The translations under genes were made by a program, and so were the position numbers. The notes below the pieces were generated by a model, which saw nothing but the letters and a program-made list of their open reading frames with translations, searched no databases and had not been told where the DNA came from. Source: Saccharopolyspora dendranthemae (GTDB lineage: Bacteria > Actinomycetota > Actinomycetes > Mycobacteriales > Pseudonocardiaceae). Taken from it: DNA of 64,000 nt. How positions within the stretch are numbered: position 1 is the first letter of the stretch; each line of letters begins with the position of its first letter. This document shows, one piece after another, positions 43,037-52,274 of this stretch. The stretch spans positions 620,001-684,000 of the forward strand of contig NZ_VIWX01000002.1 in NCBI RefSeq assembly GCF_007829955.1, given 5' to 3'.

Positions 43037-43941
43037 CGATGGACCTCTGCTGTTGGTCTGGCCGACGGGAAGACGCCCTCGAGAGCGGCGAGGGCGCTTG
43101 CGACGACGGGTGATTCGGTGCCGCGGAGCCACGCCAGGGCGAGCTCGACCGTCGCCGCGCCCGCCAGGTCGCGGAACACGACGCCGGCGAGCGGGAGCGA
43201 ACGGGCCGAGGCCGGCACCACGCCGACCCCCAGGCCTCCGGCGACCAGCGCGAGCAGCGCGGCGGTGCCGGGTGCCTCGTGCTCCAGTGCGGGGGTGAAC
43301 CCGGCCTCGCGGCAGCTGCCGATGACCGCCTCCTGCACGACCGAGTTGCGCGGGCTGTAGGCCACCAGCGGCTCGGTGCGCAGGTCGGTCATCGACACGA
43401 TGGGCTCGACGGCCAGCCGGTGGTCGGCCGGGACCGCCAGGATCAGCGGTTCCACCTCGATGACCCGGAAGTCGATGTCCTCACCGGTCACCGGCGGGCG
43501 CAGCACCCCGACGCCGAGGTCGCCGGTGCGCAGCTGCTCGCACTGGTCGGCGGTGAGCAGGTCGGCGCGGACCTCCAGCTCCACGTTCGGCACCCGCTGG
43601 GCGAGCGCTCGGGCCAGGTGCGGCAGGTGCGAGAAGGCGGCCGTGCCGGTGAACCCGACCCGGAGGAGACCGAGCTTGCCGTCCCCGATGCGCTGCACGC
43701 CGCGCACCCCGTCGTTCAGCGTCCCCAGGACCCGATGCGCCTCGGCCAGGAAGAACTCACCCGCCGGAGTGATGCGGACCTGCCTCGTCGTGCGCGCCAG
43801 CAGGGTCACCCCCAGCTCCTTCTCGAGCTGGCGGATCGTCTGCGACAGCGCCGGCTGCGCGACGCGCAGCTGCTCGGCCGCCCGAGCGAAGTGGAGCGTC
43901 TCGGCGACGGTGACGAAGTAGCGCAGGTGCCTGAGCTCCAT
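43033..43941 (-). CDS. LysR-family regulator of the cat/ben genes (CatR/BenM-like)
   Basis: This 302-residue LysR protein begins 'MELRHLRYFVTVAETLHFAR' and has the HTH 'AAEQLRVAQPALSQTIRQLE', very like CatR/BenM. The effector domain is complete. CatR-type regulators respond to cis,cis-muconate (BenM also to benzoate). Here the gene is the first of the minus-strand operon and overlaps catB, rather than facing it as in Pseudomonas. Autoregulation and cat control would therefore share one promoter, opposite benA, at the T-N11-A site 44025-44049. Confidence 0.9.
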   Translation of the reverse strand: MELRHLRYFVTVAETLHFARAAEQLRVAQPALSQTIRQLEKELGVTLLARTTRQVRITPAGEFFLAEAHRVLGTLNDGVRGVQRIGDGKLGLLRVGFTGTAAFSHLPHLARALAQRVPNVELEVRADLLTADQCEQLRTGDLGVGVLRPPVTGEDIDFRVIEVEPLILAVPADHRLAVEPIVSMTDLRTEPLVAYSPRNSVVQEAVIGSCREAGFTPALEHEAPGTAALLALVAGGLGVGVVPASARSLPLAGVVFRDLAGAATVELALAWLRGTESPVVASALAALEGVFPSARPTAEVHR

Positions 43942-44024
43942 GGCTCGCCCTCCTCCCAGTCCCTGTCGCCGATTTCTTCACGATAGGAAGCGAAGTGATC
44001 GAGAACAAAGACCTGATTCCGGTC

Positions 44025-44049
44025 GATTGATAAGTCAGCCTTATGAATC
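44025..44049. promoter_or_regulatory. LysR-type T-N11-A operator between the cat and ben operons
   Basis: GATTGATAAG (44025-44034) and CTTATGAATC (44040-44049) are inverted arms with one mismatched pair and a 5-bp centre, so T44031 and A43 of the motif (44043) are separated by exactly 11 bases. It lies 84 bp upstream of the LysR start and 134 bp upstream of benA, the classical place for a CatR/BenM recognition site. Confidence 0.7.
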
Positions 44050-44182
44050 GCACCCTAGGTCAGAGCTAGGCACTTGTCCGGTGTGACCGGCGACACGAGC
44101 TGTCATCGTTCTCTGCCAAGCCACGGCGGCACAACGCCGCCGAAGGCCCGATCAGAGCCGATCCGCGCCGCTGGAGGACCCC

Positions 44183-45577
44183 ATGAGCGAGATGCTGGAG
44201 CACGTGTCCGCGGTCGTCGCCGACGCCGTCGTCGAGGACCCCGAGGCCGGCGTGTACCGCGCCAACCGGCGGATCTTCACCGACGAGGAGATCTTCGAAC
44301 TCGAGATGAAGCACATCTTCGAGGGCAACTGGATCTACCTCGCCCACGAGAGCCAGCTGCCGAACACCGGTGACTACTTCACCACCTACATCGGCCGGCA
44401 GCCGGTGATGATCACTCGCGACAAGGACGGCGAGCTGCACTGCCTGATCAACGCCTGCGCTCACCGCGGCGCGATGATCTGCCGCCGCAAGACGGACAAC
44501 CGCACCACCCTGACCTGCCCGTTCCACGGCTGGACGTTCCGCAACGACGGCAAGCTGCTCAAGGTCAAGGACCCCGACGGCGCCGGCTACCCGGACAGCT
44601 TCGACACCGACGGGTCGCACGACCTGACCAAGGTCGCCCGGTTCGACTCCTACCGCGGGTTCCTGTTCGGCAGCCTCAACCCGGACGTGAAACCGCTGGC
44701 GGAGCACCTCGGCGACACCACGAAGGTCATCGACATGCTCGTCGACCAGTCGCCCGACGGGCTCGAAGTGCTGCACGGCGCGTCGTCCTACACCTACGAC
44801 GGCAACTGGAAGGTGCAGGCGGAGAACGGTGCCGACGGTTACCACGTGACCGCCACGCACTGGAACTACGCGGCCACCACCTCGCGCCGCAACACCGGCG
44901 AGTCGAAGAACAGCACCAAGACCCTCGACGCGGGCAGCTGGGGCAAGTCCGGTGGCGGGTACTGGTCCTACCCGAACGGGCACCTGTGCCTGTGGACCTG
45001 GGCCGGCAACCCGCAGGACCGGCCGCTGTGGCCGCGCATGGAGGAGCTGAAGGACGAGTTCGGCGAGGCCAAGGGCGAGTTCATGGTCCGCGGATCCCGC
45101 AACCTGTGCCTGTACCCGAACGTGTACCTGATGGACCAGTTCTCCACCCAGATCAGGCACTTCCGGCCCATCGCGCCGGACGAGACCGAGGTCACCATCT
45201 ACTGCATCGCCCCCAAGGGGGAGAGCGCGGAGTCCCGGGCGTGGCGGATCCGCCAGTACGAGGACTTCTTCAACGCCTCCGGCATGGCCACCCCCGACGA
45301 CCTGGAGGAGTTCCGCTCCTGCCAGCTCACCTTCCGCGCGACGGCCGCGCCGTGGAACGACATGAGCCGCGGTGCTGAGCACTGGCTGACCGGACCCGAC
45401 GAGGTCGCCGAAGCGCTCGACATGCAGGGCGTCATCTCCGCGGGCCAGAAGAACGAGGACGAGGGGCTCTACCCCGTCCAGCACGGCTACTGGCGGGAGG
45501 TCATGCGGGCCGCCATCGAGTCCGAACGAGGCGGCACCTCCGACGACTCCGCCGTGTCCCCGTCCACCACCGCGTGA
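44183..45577 (+). CDS. benA: Benzoate 1,2-dioxygenase, large (alpha) subunit
   Basis: This 464-residue Rieske oxygenase alpha subunit forms, with BenB, the oxygenase that turns benzoate into 1,2-dihydroxycyclohexa-3,5-diene-1-carboxylate. The Rieske [2Fe-2S] ligands are C92, H94, C112 and H115 ('[12 protein letters not shown]', '[10 protein letters not shown]'). The mononuclear iron site is H221/H226 in '[16 protein letters not shown]'. It starts at ATG 44183 with GGAGG five nt upstream. It opens the plus-strand ben operon. Confidence 0.97.
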   Translation: MSEMLEHVSAVVADAVVEDPEAGVYRANRRIFTDEEIFELEMKHIFEGNWIYLAHESQLPNTGDYFTTYIGRQPVMITRDKDGELHCLINACAHRGAMICRRKTDNRTTLTCPFHGWTFRNDGKLLKVKDPDGAGYPDSFDTDGSHDLTKVARFDSYRGFLFGSLNPDVKPLAEHLGDTTKVIDMLVDQSPDGLEVLHGASSYTYDGNWKVQAENGADGYHVTATHWNYAATTSRRNTGESKNSTKTLDAGSWGKSGGGYWSYPNGHLCLWTWAGNPQDRPLWPRMEELKDEFGEAKGEFMVRGSRNLCLYPNVYLMDQFSTQIRHFRPIAPDETEVTIYCIAPKGESAESRAWRIRQYEDFFNASGMATPDDLEEFRSCQLTFRATAAPWNDMSRGAEHWLTGPDEVAEALDMQGVISAGQKNEDEGLYPVQHGYWREVMRAAIESERGGTSDDSAVSPSTTA

Positions 45578-45588
45578 GGAGCTTCCCG

Positions 45589-46131
45589 ATGACCATCGCC
45601 GCCACCACCGAGAACGGTTCCGCCGACGCGAGGACCGGCAAGCCGATCACGCAGCAGGACATCGAGCAGTTCCTCTACCGGGAGGCTCGCTACCTCGACG
45701 ACCGCGAGTTCGAGAAGTGGTTGGAGTGCTACGCCGACGACGTCGTCTACTGGATGCCCTCCTGGGGCGACGACGACCTGCTGTCCGCGGACCCGCAGAC
45801 CTCGATCTCGTTGATCTACTACCCCAACAAGGGCGGGCTGGAGGACCGCGTCTTCCGCATCCGCACCGAGCGCTCCAGCGCGACGTCGATCCCGGAACCG
45901 CGCACCAGCCACAACATCAGCAACGTCGAGCTGATCGAACGCCGTGGTGACCTCGTCGACGTCCGTTTCAACTGGCACACCATGTACTTCCGGTACAAGA
46001 CCGTGGACGCGTACTACGGGACGTCGTTCTACACCATCGACTTCTCCGGACCGGCGCCGCTGATCCGTCGGAAGACCGTGGTGCTCAAGAACGACTACAT
46101 CCACCACGTCGTCGACGTCTACCACATCTGA
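45589..46131 (+). CDS. benB: Benzoate 1,2-dioxygenase, small (beta) subunit
   Basis: This 180-residue beta subunit of the ring-hydroxylating dioxygenase has the NTF2-like fold. Typical stretches are 'DIEQFLYREARYLDDREFEKWLE' region at ~24-45 and 'DDVVYWMPSWGDDD'. I choose ATG 45589 (GAGGAG eight nt upstream) over GTG 45574, which lies inside the benA stop. It is 12 bp upstream of the benC-benD fusion gene. Confidence 0.95.
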   Translation: MTIAATTENGSADARTGKPITQQDIEQFLYREARYLDDREFEKWLECYADDVVYWMPSWGDDDLLSADPQTSISLIYYPNKGGLEDRVFRIRTERSSATSIPEPRTSHNISNVELIERRGDLVDVRFNWHTMYFRYKTVDAYYGTSFYTIDFSGPAPLIRRKTVVLKNDYIHHVVDVYHI

Positions 46132-46142
46132 GCGAGGCCGTC

Positions 46143-48818
46143 ATGACCCACCAAGTCGCACTGTCCTTCGAGGACGGTGTCACCCGGTTCATCACGTGCG
46201 ACCCCGACCAGACCGTGGCCGACGCGTCCTACCGGCAGCGCATCAACATCCCGCTGGACTGCCGCGACGGAGCCTGCGGCACGTGCAAGGCGCTCTGCGA
46301 GTCCGGCGACTACGACGGCGGCACCTACATCGACGACGCGCTGACCGCCGACGAGGCCGAGCGCGGTTACGTGCTGCCGTGCAGCATGACCCCGAAGACG
46401 GACCTGGTGCTGCAGATCGCCAGCACCTCGGAAGTCGCCAAGACCAGCGCGGCGAGCTACTCGGCGACGATCGCTGATCTGCAACGGCTTTCGCCCACCA
46501 CCGTGGCGCTCACCCTGGAAACCCCCGAGCGCGACCACCTGGCGTTCCTGCCCGGCCAGTACGTCAACATCGCGGTGCCGGGCACCGAGGAGTCGCGGTC
46601 CTACTCCTTCAGCAGCGCGCCCGCCGACAAGAGGCTGACCTTCCTGATCAAGCTCTCTCCCGGTGGCGTGATGTCGGACTACCTGACGGAGCGGGCGAAT
46701 CCCGGTGACGAGCTGACCTTCACCGGGCCGCACGGCAGCTTCTTCCTCCGGGAGGCGGAACGACCCGTGCTGCTGCTCGCCGGTGGCACCGGGCTGGCGC
46801 CGGTCCTGTCGATCCTGCGGACCATGCGCGCCGCGGGATCGACTCGGCCCGCGCACCTCGTCTACGGCGTCACGACCGACGACGACCTCGTGGAGTTCGA
46901 GGCGCTGCGCGAACTCGACGAGGAGCTGGAGAACTTCACCTGGGACTACTGCGTCGCGGACCCGGGCAGCCAGGCGCCTCACAAGGGCTACGTCACCACG
47001 CTCATCGGCGACGAGCACCTCCACGACGGCGATGTCGCGGTCTACCTCTGCGGCCCGCCGCCGATGGTCGAAGCCGTGCGCAAGCACTTCGGCGACGACG
47101 GGTTCCAGCCGACCGGGTTCTACTACGAGAAGTTCGCGCTCGCGGCGCCCAGCGGCGCGCAGCCCGCTGACGAAGCCCCGGCAGCACCGGAGGTCGTCCC
47201 GGAGCCGGAGCCCACCGAGCCCGAACCGGCGGAACCGGAACCCGTGGCCGCCGAACTCGGTTCCGAGACCGGAGCCGGGGCGAGCCGGGCGGTGGCCGGG
47301 CAGACCGTCTTCCCCGCGACGACGGCCGCGCCCCTGCGCGCCGGTTCGCCTCGTGCGGAGGAGGAGGAGAGCGCCACCGCGCGCGCGATCGCCGGCCAGA
47401 CGATCTGGCCCGGTGGGGGCGGGACCCACGTCCTCGACCCCGGTGAACCGATGATCGGCGATGCCGGGGCCCGGTCGATCGCGGGCCAGGAGGTCCTGCC
47501 GGCCCGGGATGACATCGCGGCGCTGACCGAGCCCGAACCCGCGCCGTCGCCGGGGTGCTACGAGATCGGCGAGGAACACCCCTCGGTGCACGAGTCGGAC
47601 GCCGTTTTCGAGGCCCGGAGAGCCCTGGAGCTGGGCGCCGTCGACATCACCCTCGGCCGGCTCACCTCCCAGCAGCTCGCCGGGTACCGGTTGCTGGCGG
47701 AGTCGACCGTGCCCTACGTGGACGGCGACCGGTTCGTCGACGCCGCGGCCTACACGGAGTCCAACGCCGCGTTCCACGAGTACCTGTTCACCCTCACCGG
47801 CAACGAGCACCTCCTGAAGGCCTACCGCGCGCTCGGCATCAAGGGCCACATGGAGACGACCCTGCGCAACGCGACGTGGTGCCATCCGCGCTGCACGCAG
47901 GACCACCTCGACATCGTCAGCGCCTTCGAAGCGGGCGACCGCGTCACCGCCCGGCGTCTGATCGCCGAGCACTCCGATCGCTCGAAGACCACGACGCGGC
48001 GGGCGATGTCGGAGGCGGACGCCGCGAAGCGGCCGCGCTTCGTCACCCCGGGCCGGTTCGCGGGCAAGGTCGTCGTGGTCACCGGTGCGGCCCAGGGGAT
48101 CGGTGAGCACGTGGCCCGCAGGATCGCGGCCGAAGGCGGCTCGCTCGTGCTGGCCGACCGCTCGGACATCATCGAAGGCTTGGCCGGGGAACTGCCCGGC
48201 GAAGCGATTCCGGTGCTGGCCGATCTGGAGACCGCCGTGGGCGCCCAATCGGTGGTGGACGCGGCGCTGGCCCGGTTCGGGCGCATCGACGTGCTGATCA
48301 ACAACGTCGGCGGGGCGATCTGGTTCAAGCCGTTCACCGAGTTCACGCCGGACCAGATCGAGGCCGAGATCCGCCGCTCGCTGATGACGACCCTGTACTC
48401 GTGCCACGCCGCCCTGCCGGCGATGGCGGAACGGGGGAGCGGCGTGATCGTCAACGTCTCCTCGGCGGCCACGCGCGGGATCCACCGGATCCCGTACTCG
48501 GCGGCCAAGGGCGGCATCAACGCGATCACGGCCTCGCTGGCGTTCGAGTGCGCCGATTCGGGCGTGCGGGTGGTCGCCGCCGCGCCGGGCGGTACCGACG
48601 CGCCGCCGAGGCGGATCTCCCGGGGTGGCGAGCCCTTGGAAACCGACGAGCAGCGCGCCTGGTTCCAGGCCCACATCGACCAGACCGTGGGCACGTCGCT
48701 GATGAAGCGCTACGGCACGCTGGACGAGCAGGCCGCGGCGATCACGTTCCTGGCGTCCGAGGAAGCCTCCTACATCACCGGGACGGTGCTGCCGGTCGCC
48801 GGCGGCGACCTCGGTTGA
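46143..48818 (+). CDS. benCD: Fusion: benzoate dioxygenase reductase (BenC) - FCD-like domain - diol dehydrogenase (BenD)
   Basis: One uninterrupted 891-residue frame carries three modules. Residues 1-335 are BenC: [2Fe-2S] cysteines C40, C45, C48 and C80, FAD motif RSYS (152-155), and NADH motifs GGTGLAP (214-220) and CGPPPM (303-308). A Pro/Glu-rich linker (336-470) holds three repeats, RAVAGQTVFPA (382), RAIAGQTIWPG (414) and RSIAGQEVLPA (444). Residues ~486-615 resemble the FCD ligand domain of GntR regulators, with H545, H588 and H610 as likely metal ligands but no HTH. Residues 639-891 are an SDR (TGAAQGIG 647-654, S773/S774, Y785, K789) matching BenD. The reductase uses NADH and the dehydrogenase makes it, so the fusion could recycle cofactor. 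Confidence 0.93.
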   Translation: MTHQVALSFEDGVTRFITCDPDQTVADASYRQRINIPLDCRDGACGTCKALCESGDYDGGTYIDDALTADEAERGYVLPCSMTPKTDLVLQIASTSEVAKTSAASYSATIADLQRLSPTTVALTLETPERDHLAFLPGQYVNIAVPGTEESRSYSFSSAPADKRLTFLIKLSPGGVMSDYLTERANPGDELTFTGPHGSFFLREAERPVLLLAGGTGLAPVLSILRTMRAAGSTRPAHLVYGVTTDDDLVEFEALRELDEELENFTWDYCVADPGSQAPHKGYVTTLIGDEHLHDGDVAVYLCGPPPMVEAVRKHFGDDGFQPTGFYYEKFALAAPSGAQPADEAPAAPEVVPEPEPTEPEPAEPEPVAAELGSETGAGASRAVAGQTVFPATTAAPLRAGSPRAEEEESATARAIAGQTIWPGGGGTHVLDPGEPMIGDAGARSIAGQEVLPARDDIAALTEPEPAPSPGCYEIGEEHPSVHESDAVFEARRALELGAVDITLGRLTSQQLAGYRLLAESTVPYVDGDRFVDAAAYTESNAAFHEYLFTLTGNEHLLKAYRALGIKGHMETTLRNATWCHPRCTQDHLDIVSAFEAGDRVTARRLIAEHSDRSKTTTRRAMSEADAAKRPRFVTPGRFAGKVVVVTGAAQGIGEHVARRIAAEGGSLVLADRSDIIEGLAGELPGEAIPVLADLETAVGAQSVVDAALARFGRIDVLINNVGGAIWFKPFTEFTPDQIEAEIRRSLMTTLYSCHAALPAMAERGSGVIVNVSSAATRGIHRIPYSAAKGGINAITASLAFECADSGVRVVAAAPGGTDAPPRRISRGGEPLETDEQRAWFQAHIDQTVGTSLMKRYGTLDEQAAAITFLASEEASYITGTVLPVAGGDLG

Positions 48819-48934
48819 TGGGCTCCCACGGGTCTCGTCGGCGTCCCGGTGCGGCGCTCCGCCCCCGCACGACGCGGGGAGCGGACCGCCGTGCTCACGC
48901 CGCACCTGATTCGTCGCTGCTCGAGCCATGCGTC

Positions 48935-51670
48935 ATGGTGGACGAGCAGGTAGCGGCTACCGCGCTCCTGGTCGGCAACGATCGTGAGGTGGACGTGACG
49001 AGAGCGGCGGGTTCGCTGATCGGGCGAGCGGAGCTGGTGGCGGGTCTGGAGCAGAGCCTCCGGGCGGGGTCCGGCTGCTTCGTCCTGCTCGCCGGTCCCG
49101 CCGGGATCGGCAAGTCCGCGGTCGCCCACCACCTCCTGAGGCGCGGTGAAGGGCCGCGCCATCGGCTCACCGCAGCGCCCTGGGAGGCCGATCGCCCGTA
49201 CGCCCTGCTCTCCCAAGGTTTTCCGGGACTGGCGACCTCCCATCCCCTGGACACCGCCACGGGCTTGGCCGGACGACTGGACCTGGACACCCTGCTGGTC
49301 ATCGACGATGCGCACTTCGCCGACCTGGAATCGCTGCAGACCCTGGCCTCGACCCTGCGCCATCACCCCGAGAAGCGGCTCCGGGTGCTGGCGACGGCCA
49401 CCACCGGCGAGCTCCGAGCGGACCCGGCGGTGCTCGACCTGCTGCCGCGGATCGCGACCGACAGGCCCCGGATCCCGCGGCTGGACGCCCAGCAGATCAG
49501 CGAGCTGGCGGCGTCCTACGGAGTCGCGCTGCACCCGTCGATGGCGGGGAGGTTGCTGCGCCACACCGCCGGCCGCCCGAAACCGGCGGTGGAACTGCTC
49601 TCCGAGCTGCCCCGGGCCATCTGGTCCCAGTTCGACCCGACGCTCCCGGCTCCGGCTGCCGTCGACACCCGTGTTCGGCGGGCGCTCGCGGAGTGCTCAC
49701 CGCTGGTCCGGCGGTTCGCCGAGGCGACGGCCGTCCTCGGCACCGACACGCCGGTGCGGGACGTGATGATCCTGGCCGAACTCGACGCGGACCCGCTGGC
49801 GATGCTGGACGCGGCAGCCGAGGCGGGACTCGTGGAACCGGCCCCGCGCGGGCTCACCCAGGTCAGCCCGCCCGATCAGCTGGTGCGTGCGGCCGTGCTG
49901 AGCGGTCTCGGCCCCGCGAGACGCGCCGATCTGCAGCGCCGCGCGTCGGAGCTCGTCGACGATCCGGTCCGGTCGCTGCGCCTGCTGGTCGCGGCCAGTC
50001 CCGTTCCCGACGCGGCGGTCGCCGAGCGGCTGGACGCCCTGGCCCGCGAACGCGCCGCCGGGGGCGCGTGGGGCACGGCGGCCACACTGCTGCGCGACGC
50101 CAGCCGGCTCACCGACGACCCGCAGCAACGGCAGTCCCGGATCACCCGTGCCGTCGACGCCCTGATCGGCGCGGGTGACGTCTTCCGCGCGGCAGCGCTG
50201 GTCCCGGAGGTGGAGAGCCTGCGCGAAACACCGCTCCGCGACGCCGTTCTCGGCTACCTCGCGGTCGTGCGCGGTCGTTCGGCGGAAGCCGGCACGCGGC
50301 TCGGCCGCGCCTGGGACATCGTGAGCGCGGAACGTGAACCCGAGACGGCGGCGATCGTGTGCCAGCGCTACGTCCTGGACGCCCTCGCCCGCTACGACGG
50401 GGGCGACCTCGTGCGGTGGGCAGATCGCGCGATCGAGCTGGGCGATGCCGCGACGCCGCCGGCCGTGGAAGCCGCGGCGATCCGCGGGCTGGGGCTGGCG
50501 GGGATCGGACGAGCGAAGCAGGCGCGCCGCGACTACGAGCAGTTGACCGGCAGGCTGGGGCACGGGGCTCAGGCGCAGCGCGCGATGTTGGCGCGCGGCT
50601 GGCTCAACCTGATCACCGACCGGATCGACGACGCCCGCATCGACCTCGAGAGCTCAGTCCCCACCAGCTACCTCGGCGGTTCGGCCCGGATCTCGCTGTG
50701 GGCGCGCGCGTGGCTGGCGCGCACGCAGTTCCTCACCGGGGAGTGCGACGCCGCCTTCGCGACCGTTCGCGAGGCCTTGGAGCTGCAGGAGAGCACCGGC
50801 ATCCTGCTGACCGGTCCGCTGCTGCTGTGGACCGCGGCGGGAGTGCACGCGCTGCGCGGCGAGTGGTCCGCCGCCGAGGACGTGCTGGTGCGCTGCGACA
50901 CGGGCGCGAGCGACTACCAGATCATGCGGGTTCCGAGCCTGCTCGCGCGCGCCCACGTCGCCGAGGCGCGCGCCGATTCGGCCGGGGTCGTGCGGGCGCT
51001 CTACCCGCTCACCCGGTCCACCCAGCCCTCCAGCGTCGACGAGCCCGGGCACTGGCCCTGGCACGACATGTACGCCACCGCGCTGGTGCTGCTCGGGCGC
51101 CTCGACGAAGCGGACGACTTCCTCGTGCCGCACGAGAAGCTCGCGCTCAAGCGCGACCACCGCACGGCGAGGGCCCGGCTCTGCGCCGCCCGCGGTCGCC
51201 TGCACGGTGTGCGCGGCGACGTCACCGCCGCGACCGCGTCCTTCGAGGAGGCGCTGGAGCTGATCAGCGCGCTACCCGTCCGCTACGACCAGGCCCGCAT
51301 GAACTTCAGCTACGGCCAGACCTTGCGGAGGCTCGGGCGTCGCGCCCGCGCCGACGTCGCGCTCACCACCGCCCGCGACGGGTTCGCCGCGATGGGAGCG
51401 ACCACCTACGTGGAACGGTGCGACCGCGAGCTGAAAGCGGGTGGCGTGCACGCCACCCGCTCGGACTCGACGCTGACCCCGCAGGAGGACGCGGTGACGC
51501 GGCTGGTCGCGCGAGGTCTGTCCAACAAGGAGGTCGCGGCGGAGCTGTACCTGTCGAGCAAGACCGTGCAGTACCACCTCACCCGGATCTACGCGAAGCT
51601 CGGCATCCGCTCGCGCACCGAGCTCACCGCCCGGCACATCGCGGCTCTCGAAGCGGAAACCGAGGACTGA
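48935..51670 (+). CDS. LAL-type LuxR regulator (STAND ATPase), probable ben operon activator
   Basis: This 911-residue large ATP-binding LuxR regulator starts at ATG 48935, 116 bp after the fusion gene; the open frame extends into that gene but cannot be translated as one protein with it. It has an N-terminal ATPase (Walker A 'LLAGPAGIGKSAV' at ~52-64, Walker B 'LLVIDDAH'), a long helical TPR-like middle, and a C-terminal LuxR HTH ('LTPQEDAVTRLVARGLSNKE' and 'LYLSSKTVQYHLTRIYAKLG'). LAL-type BenR proteins are known beside ben genes in Corynebacterium-type actinobacteria, so activation of benAB-CD by benzoate is a reasonable inference. Confidence 0.88.
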   Translation: MVDEQVAATALLVGNDREVDVTRAAGSLIGRAELVAGLEQSLRAGSGCFVLLAGPAGIGKSAVAHHLLRRGEGPRHRLTAAPWEADRPYALLSQGFPGLATSHPLDTATGLAGRLDLDTLLVIDDAHFADLESLQTLASTLRHHPEKRLRVLATATTGELRADPAVLDLLPRIATDRPRIPRLDAQQISELAASYGVALHPSMAGRLLRHTAGRPKPAVELLSELPRAIWSQFDPTLPAPAAVDTRVRRALAECSPLVRRFAEATAVLGTDTPVRDVMILAELDADPLAMLDAAAEAGLVEPAPRGLTQVSPPDQLVRAAVLSGLGPARRADLQRRASELVDDPVRSLRLLVAASPVPDAAVAERLDALARERAAGGAWGTAATLLRDASRLTDDPQQRQSRITRAVDALIGAGDVFRAAALVPEVESLRETPLRDAVLGYLAVVRGRSAEAGTRLGRAWDIVSAEREPETAAIVCQRYVLDALARYDGGDLVRWADRAIELGDAATPPAVEAAAIRGLGLAGIGRAKQARRDYEQLTGRLGHGAQAQRAMLARGWLNLITDRIDDARIDLESSVPTSYLGGSARISLWARAWLARTQFLTGECDAAFATVREALELQESTGILLTGPLLLWTAAGVHALRGEWSAAEDVLVRCDTGASDYQIMRVPSLLARAHVAEARADSAGVVRALYPLTRSTQPSSVDEPGHWPWHDMYATALVLLGRLDEADDFLVPHEKLALKRDHRTARARLCAARGRLHGVRGDVTAATASFEEALELISALPVRYDQARMNFSYGQTLRRLGRRARADVALTTARDGFAAMGATTYVERCDRELKAGGVHATRSDSTLTPQEDAVTRLVARGLSNKEVAAELYLSSKTVQYHLTRIYAKLGIRSRTELTARHIAALEAETED

Positions 51671-51861
51671 GCAACTTCGAAAGGGTCTCGCTGACAGGGT
51701 GTTTCGCGGGGCAGGTGGTCCGTCTTGGCCGAGCGCGGTTCCCCGGCGACGGGGGCGCCCCTGCGATGCGTGGTACGAATGGCGATGACCGAGGTGCTCG
51801 CGTGCGCGCAGCTTCGCGAGCCCGGTTCGCAGCAGTCCTTCGAACGAGAGGAACGAGCGCG

Positions 51862-52197
51862 ATGAGCGACCAGACACCGGAACCCGATGTCGAGCAGCTG
51901 ACGATCTGGCGCAACGTGCTGGATGCCCTGGGACAGCTCAACGCGGCCTGGGAGAACGCCGTGGATTCCTCGGCTCAGGACGACGGTGGAGCGGGAGCGC
52001 TTCCGAGCTTCCCCGACGAGTTGGTGGTCTCCCTCGCGAACGCGGGTGAGAAGGGCGCCCGCGCCCTGACCGGTATCGCCCGTGCCCTCGACGAGCGCTC
52101 GGAGCACGACTTCTCGGAGGTCGTCGAGTCCCAGGAGGACGTGGAAGGCCGTTGGGAGAGCTCGCGCGACCGGGTCAGCGGGCCGAACGCGAGCTGA
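51862..52197 (+). CDS. Hypothetical acidic protein
   Basis: A 111-residue, acidic, mostly helical protein starts at ATG 51862 after GAGAGGAACG. It begins 'MSDQTPEPDVEQLTIWRNVL' and has no membrane segment or recognised motif. Codon usage is normal for the genome and the frame ends at a strong shared terminator, so I believe it is real. It may be co-transcribed with the LAL regulator 190 bp upstream or have its own promoter. Confidence 0.65.
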   Translation: MSDQTPEPDVEQLTIWRNVLDALGQLNAAWENAVDSSAQDDGGAGALPSFPDELVVSLANAGEKGARALTGIARALDERSEHDFSEVVESQEDVEGRWESSRDRVSGPNAS

Positions 52198-52225
52198 GGC
52201 GCGCTAGGACGCGCGGAGAACTGAT

Positions 52226-52267
52226 CGCGGCTGCCTTCGCCCGGTTCGCCGGACGAAGGCAGCCGCG
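52226..52267. terminator. Bidirectional hairpin terminator
   Basis: CGCGGCTGCCTTCG (52226-52239) and CGAAGGCAGCCGCG (52254-52267) form a perfect 14-bp stem. The 14-nt loop contains a small CCGG/CCGG inner stem. It lies between the convergent hypothetical and OsmC genes. Confidence 0.88.
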
Positions 52268-52274
52268 TGTGGTG

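Noticed and set aside
46119..48929. 936-codon open frame antisense to the benC-benD fusion
   Set aside because: It is in the codon-phase mirror of a well-supported gene and has no motifs. The sense strand carries all FeS, FAD, NADH and SDR signatures.
48401..48934. N-terminal extension of the LAL regulator into the fusion gene
   Set aside because: It overlaps the well-conserved BenD C terminus in another frame and adds only low-complexity residues. ATG 48935 gives the normal LAL length.
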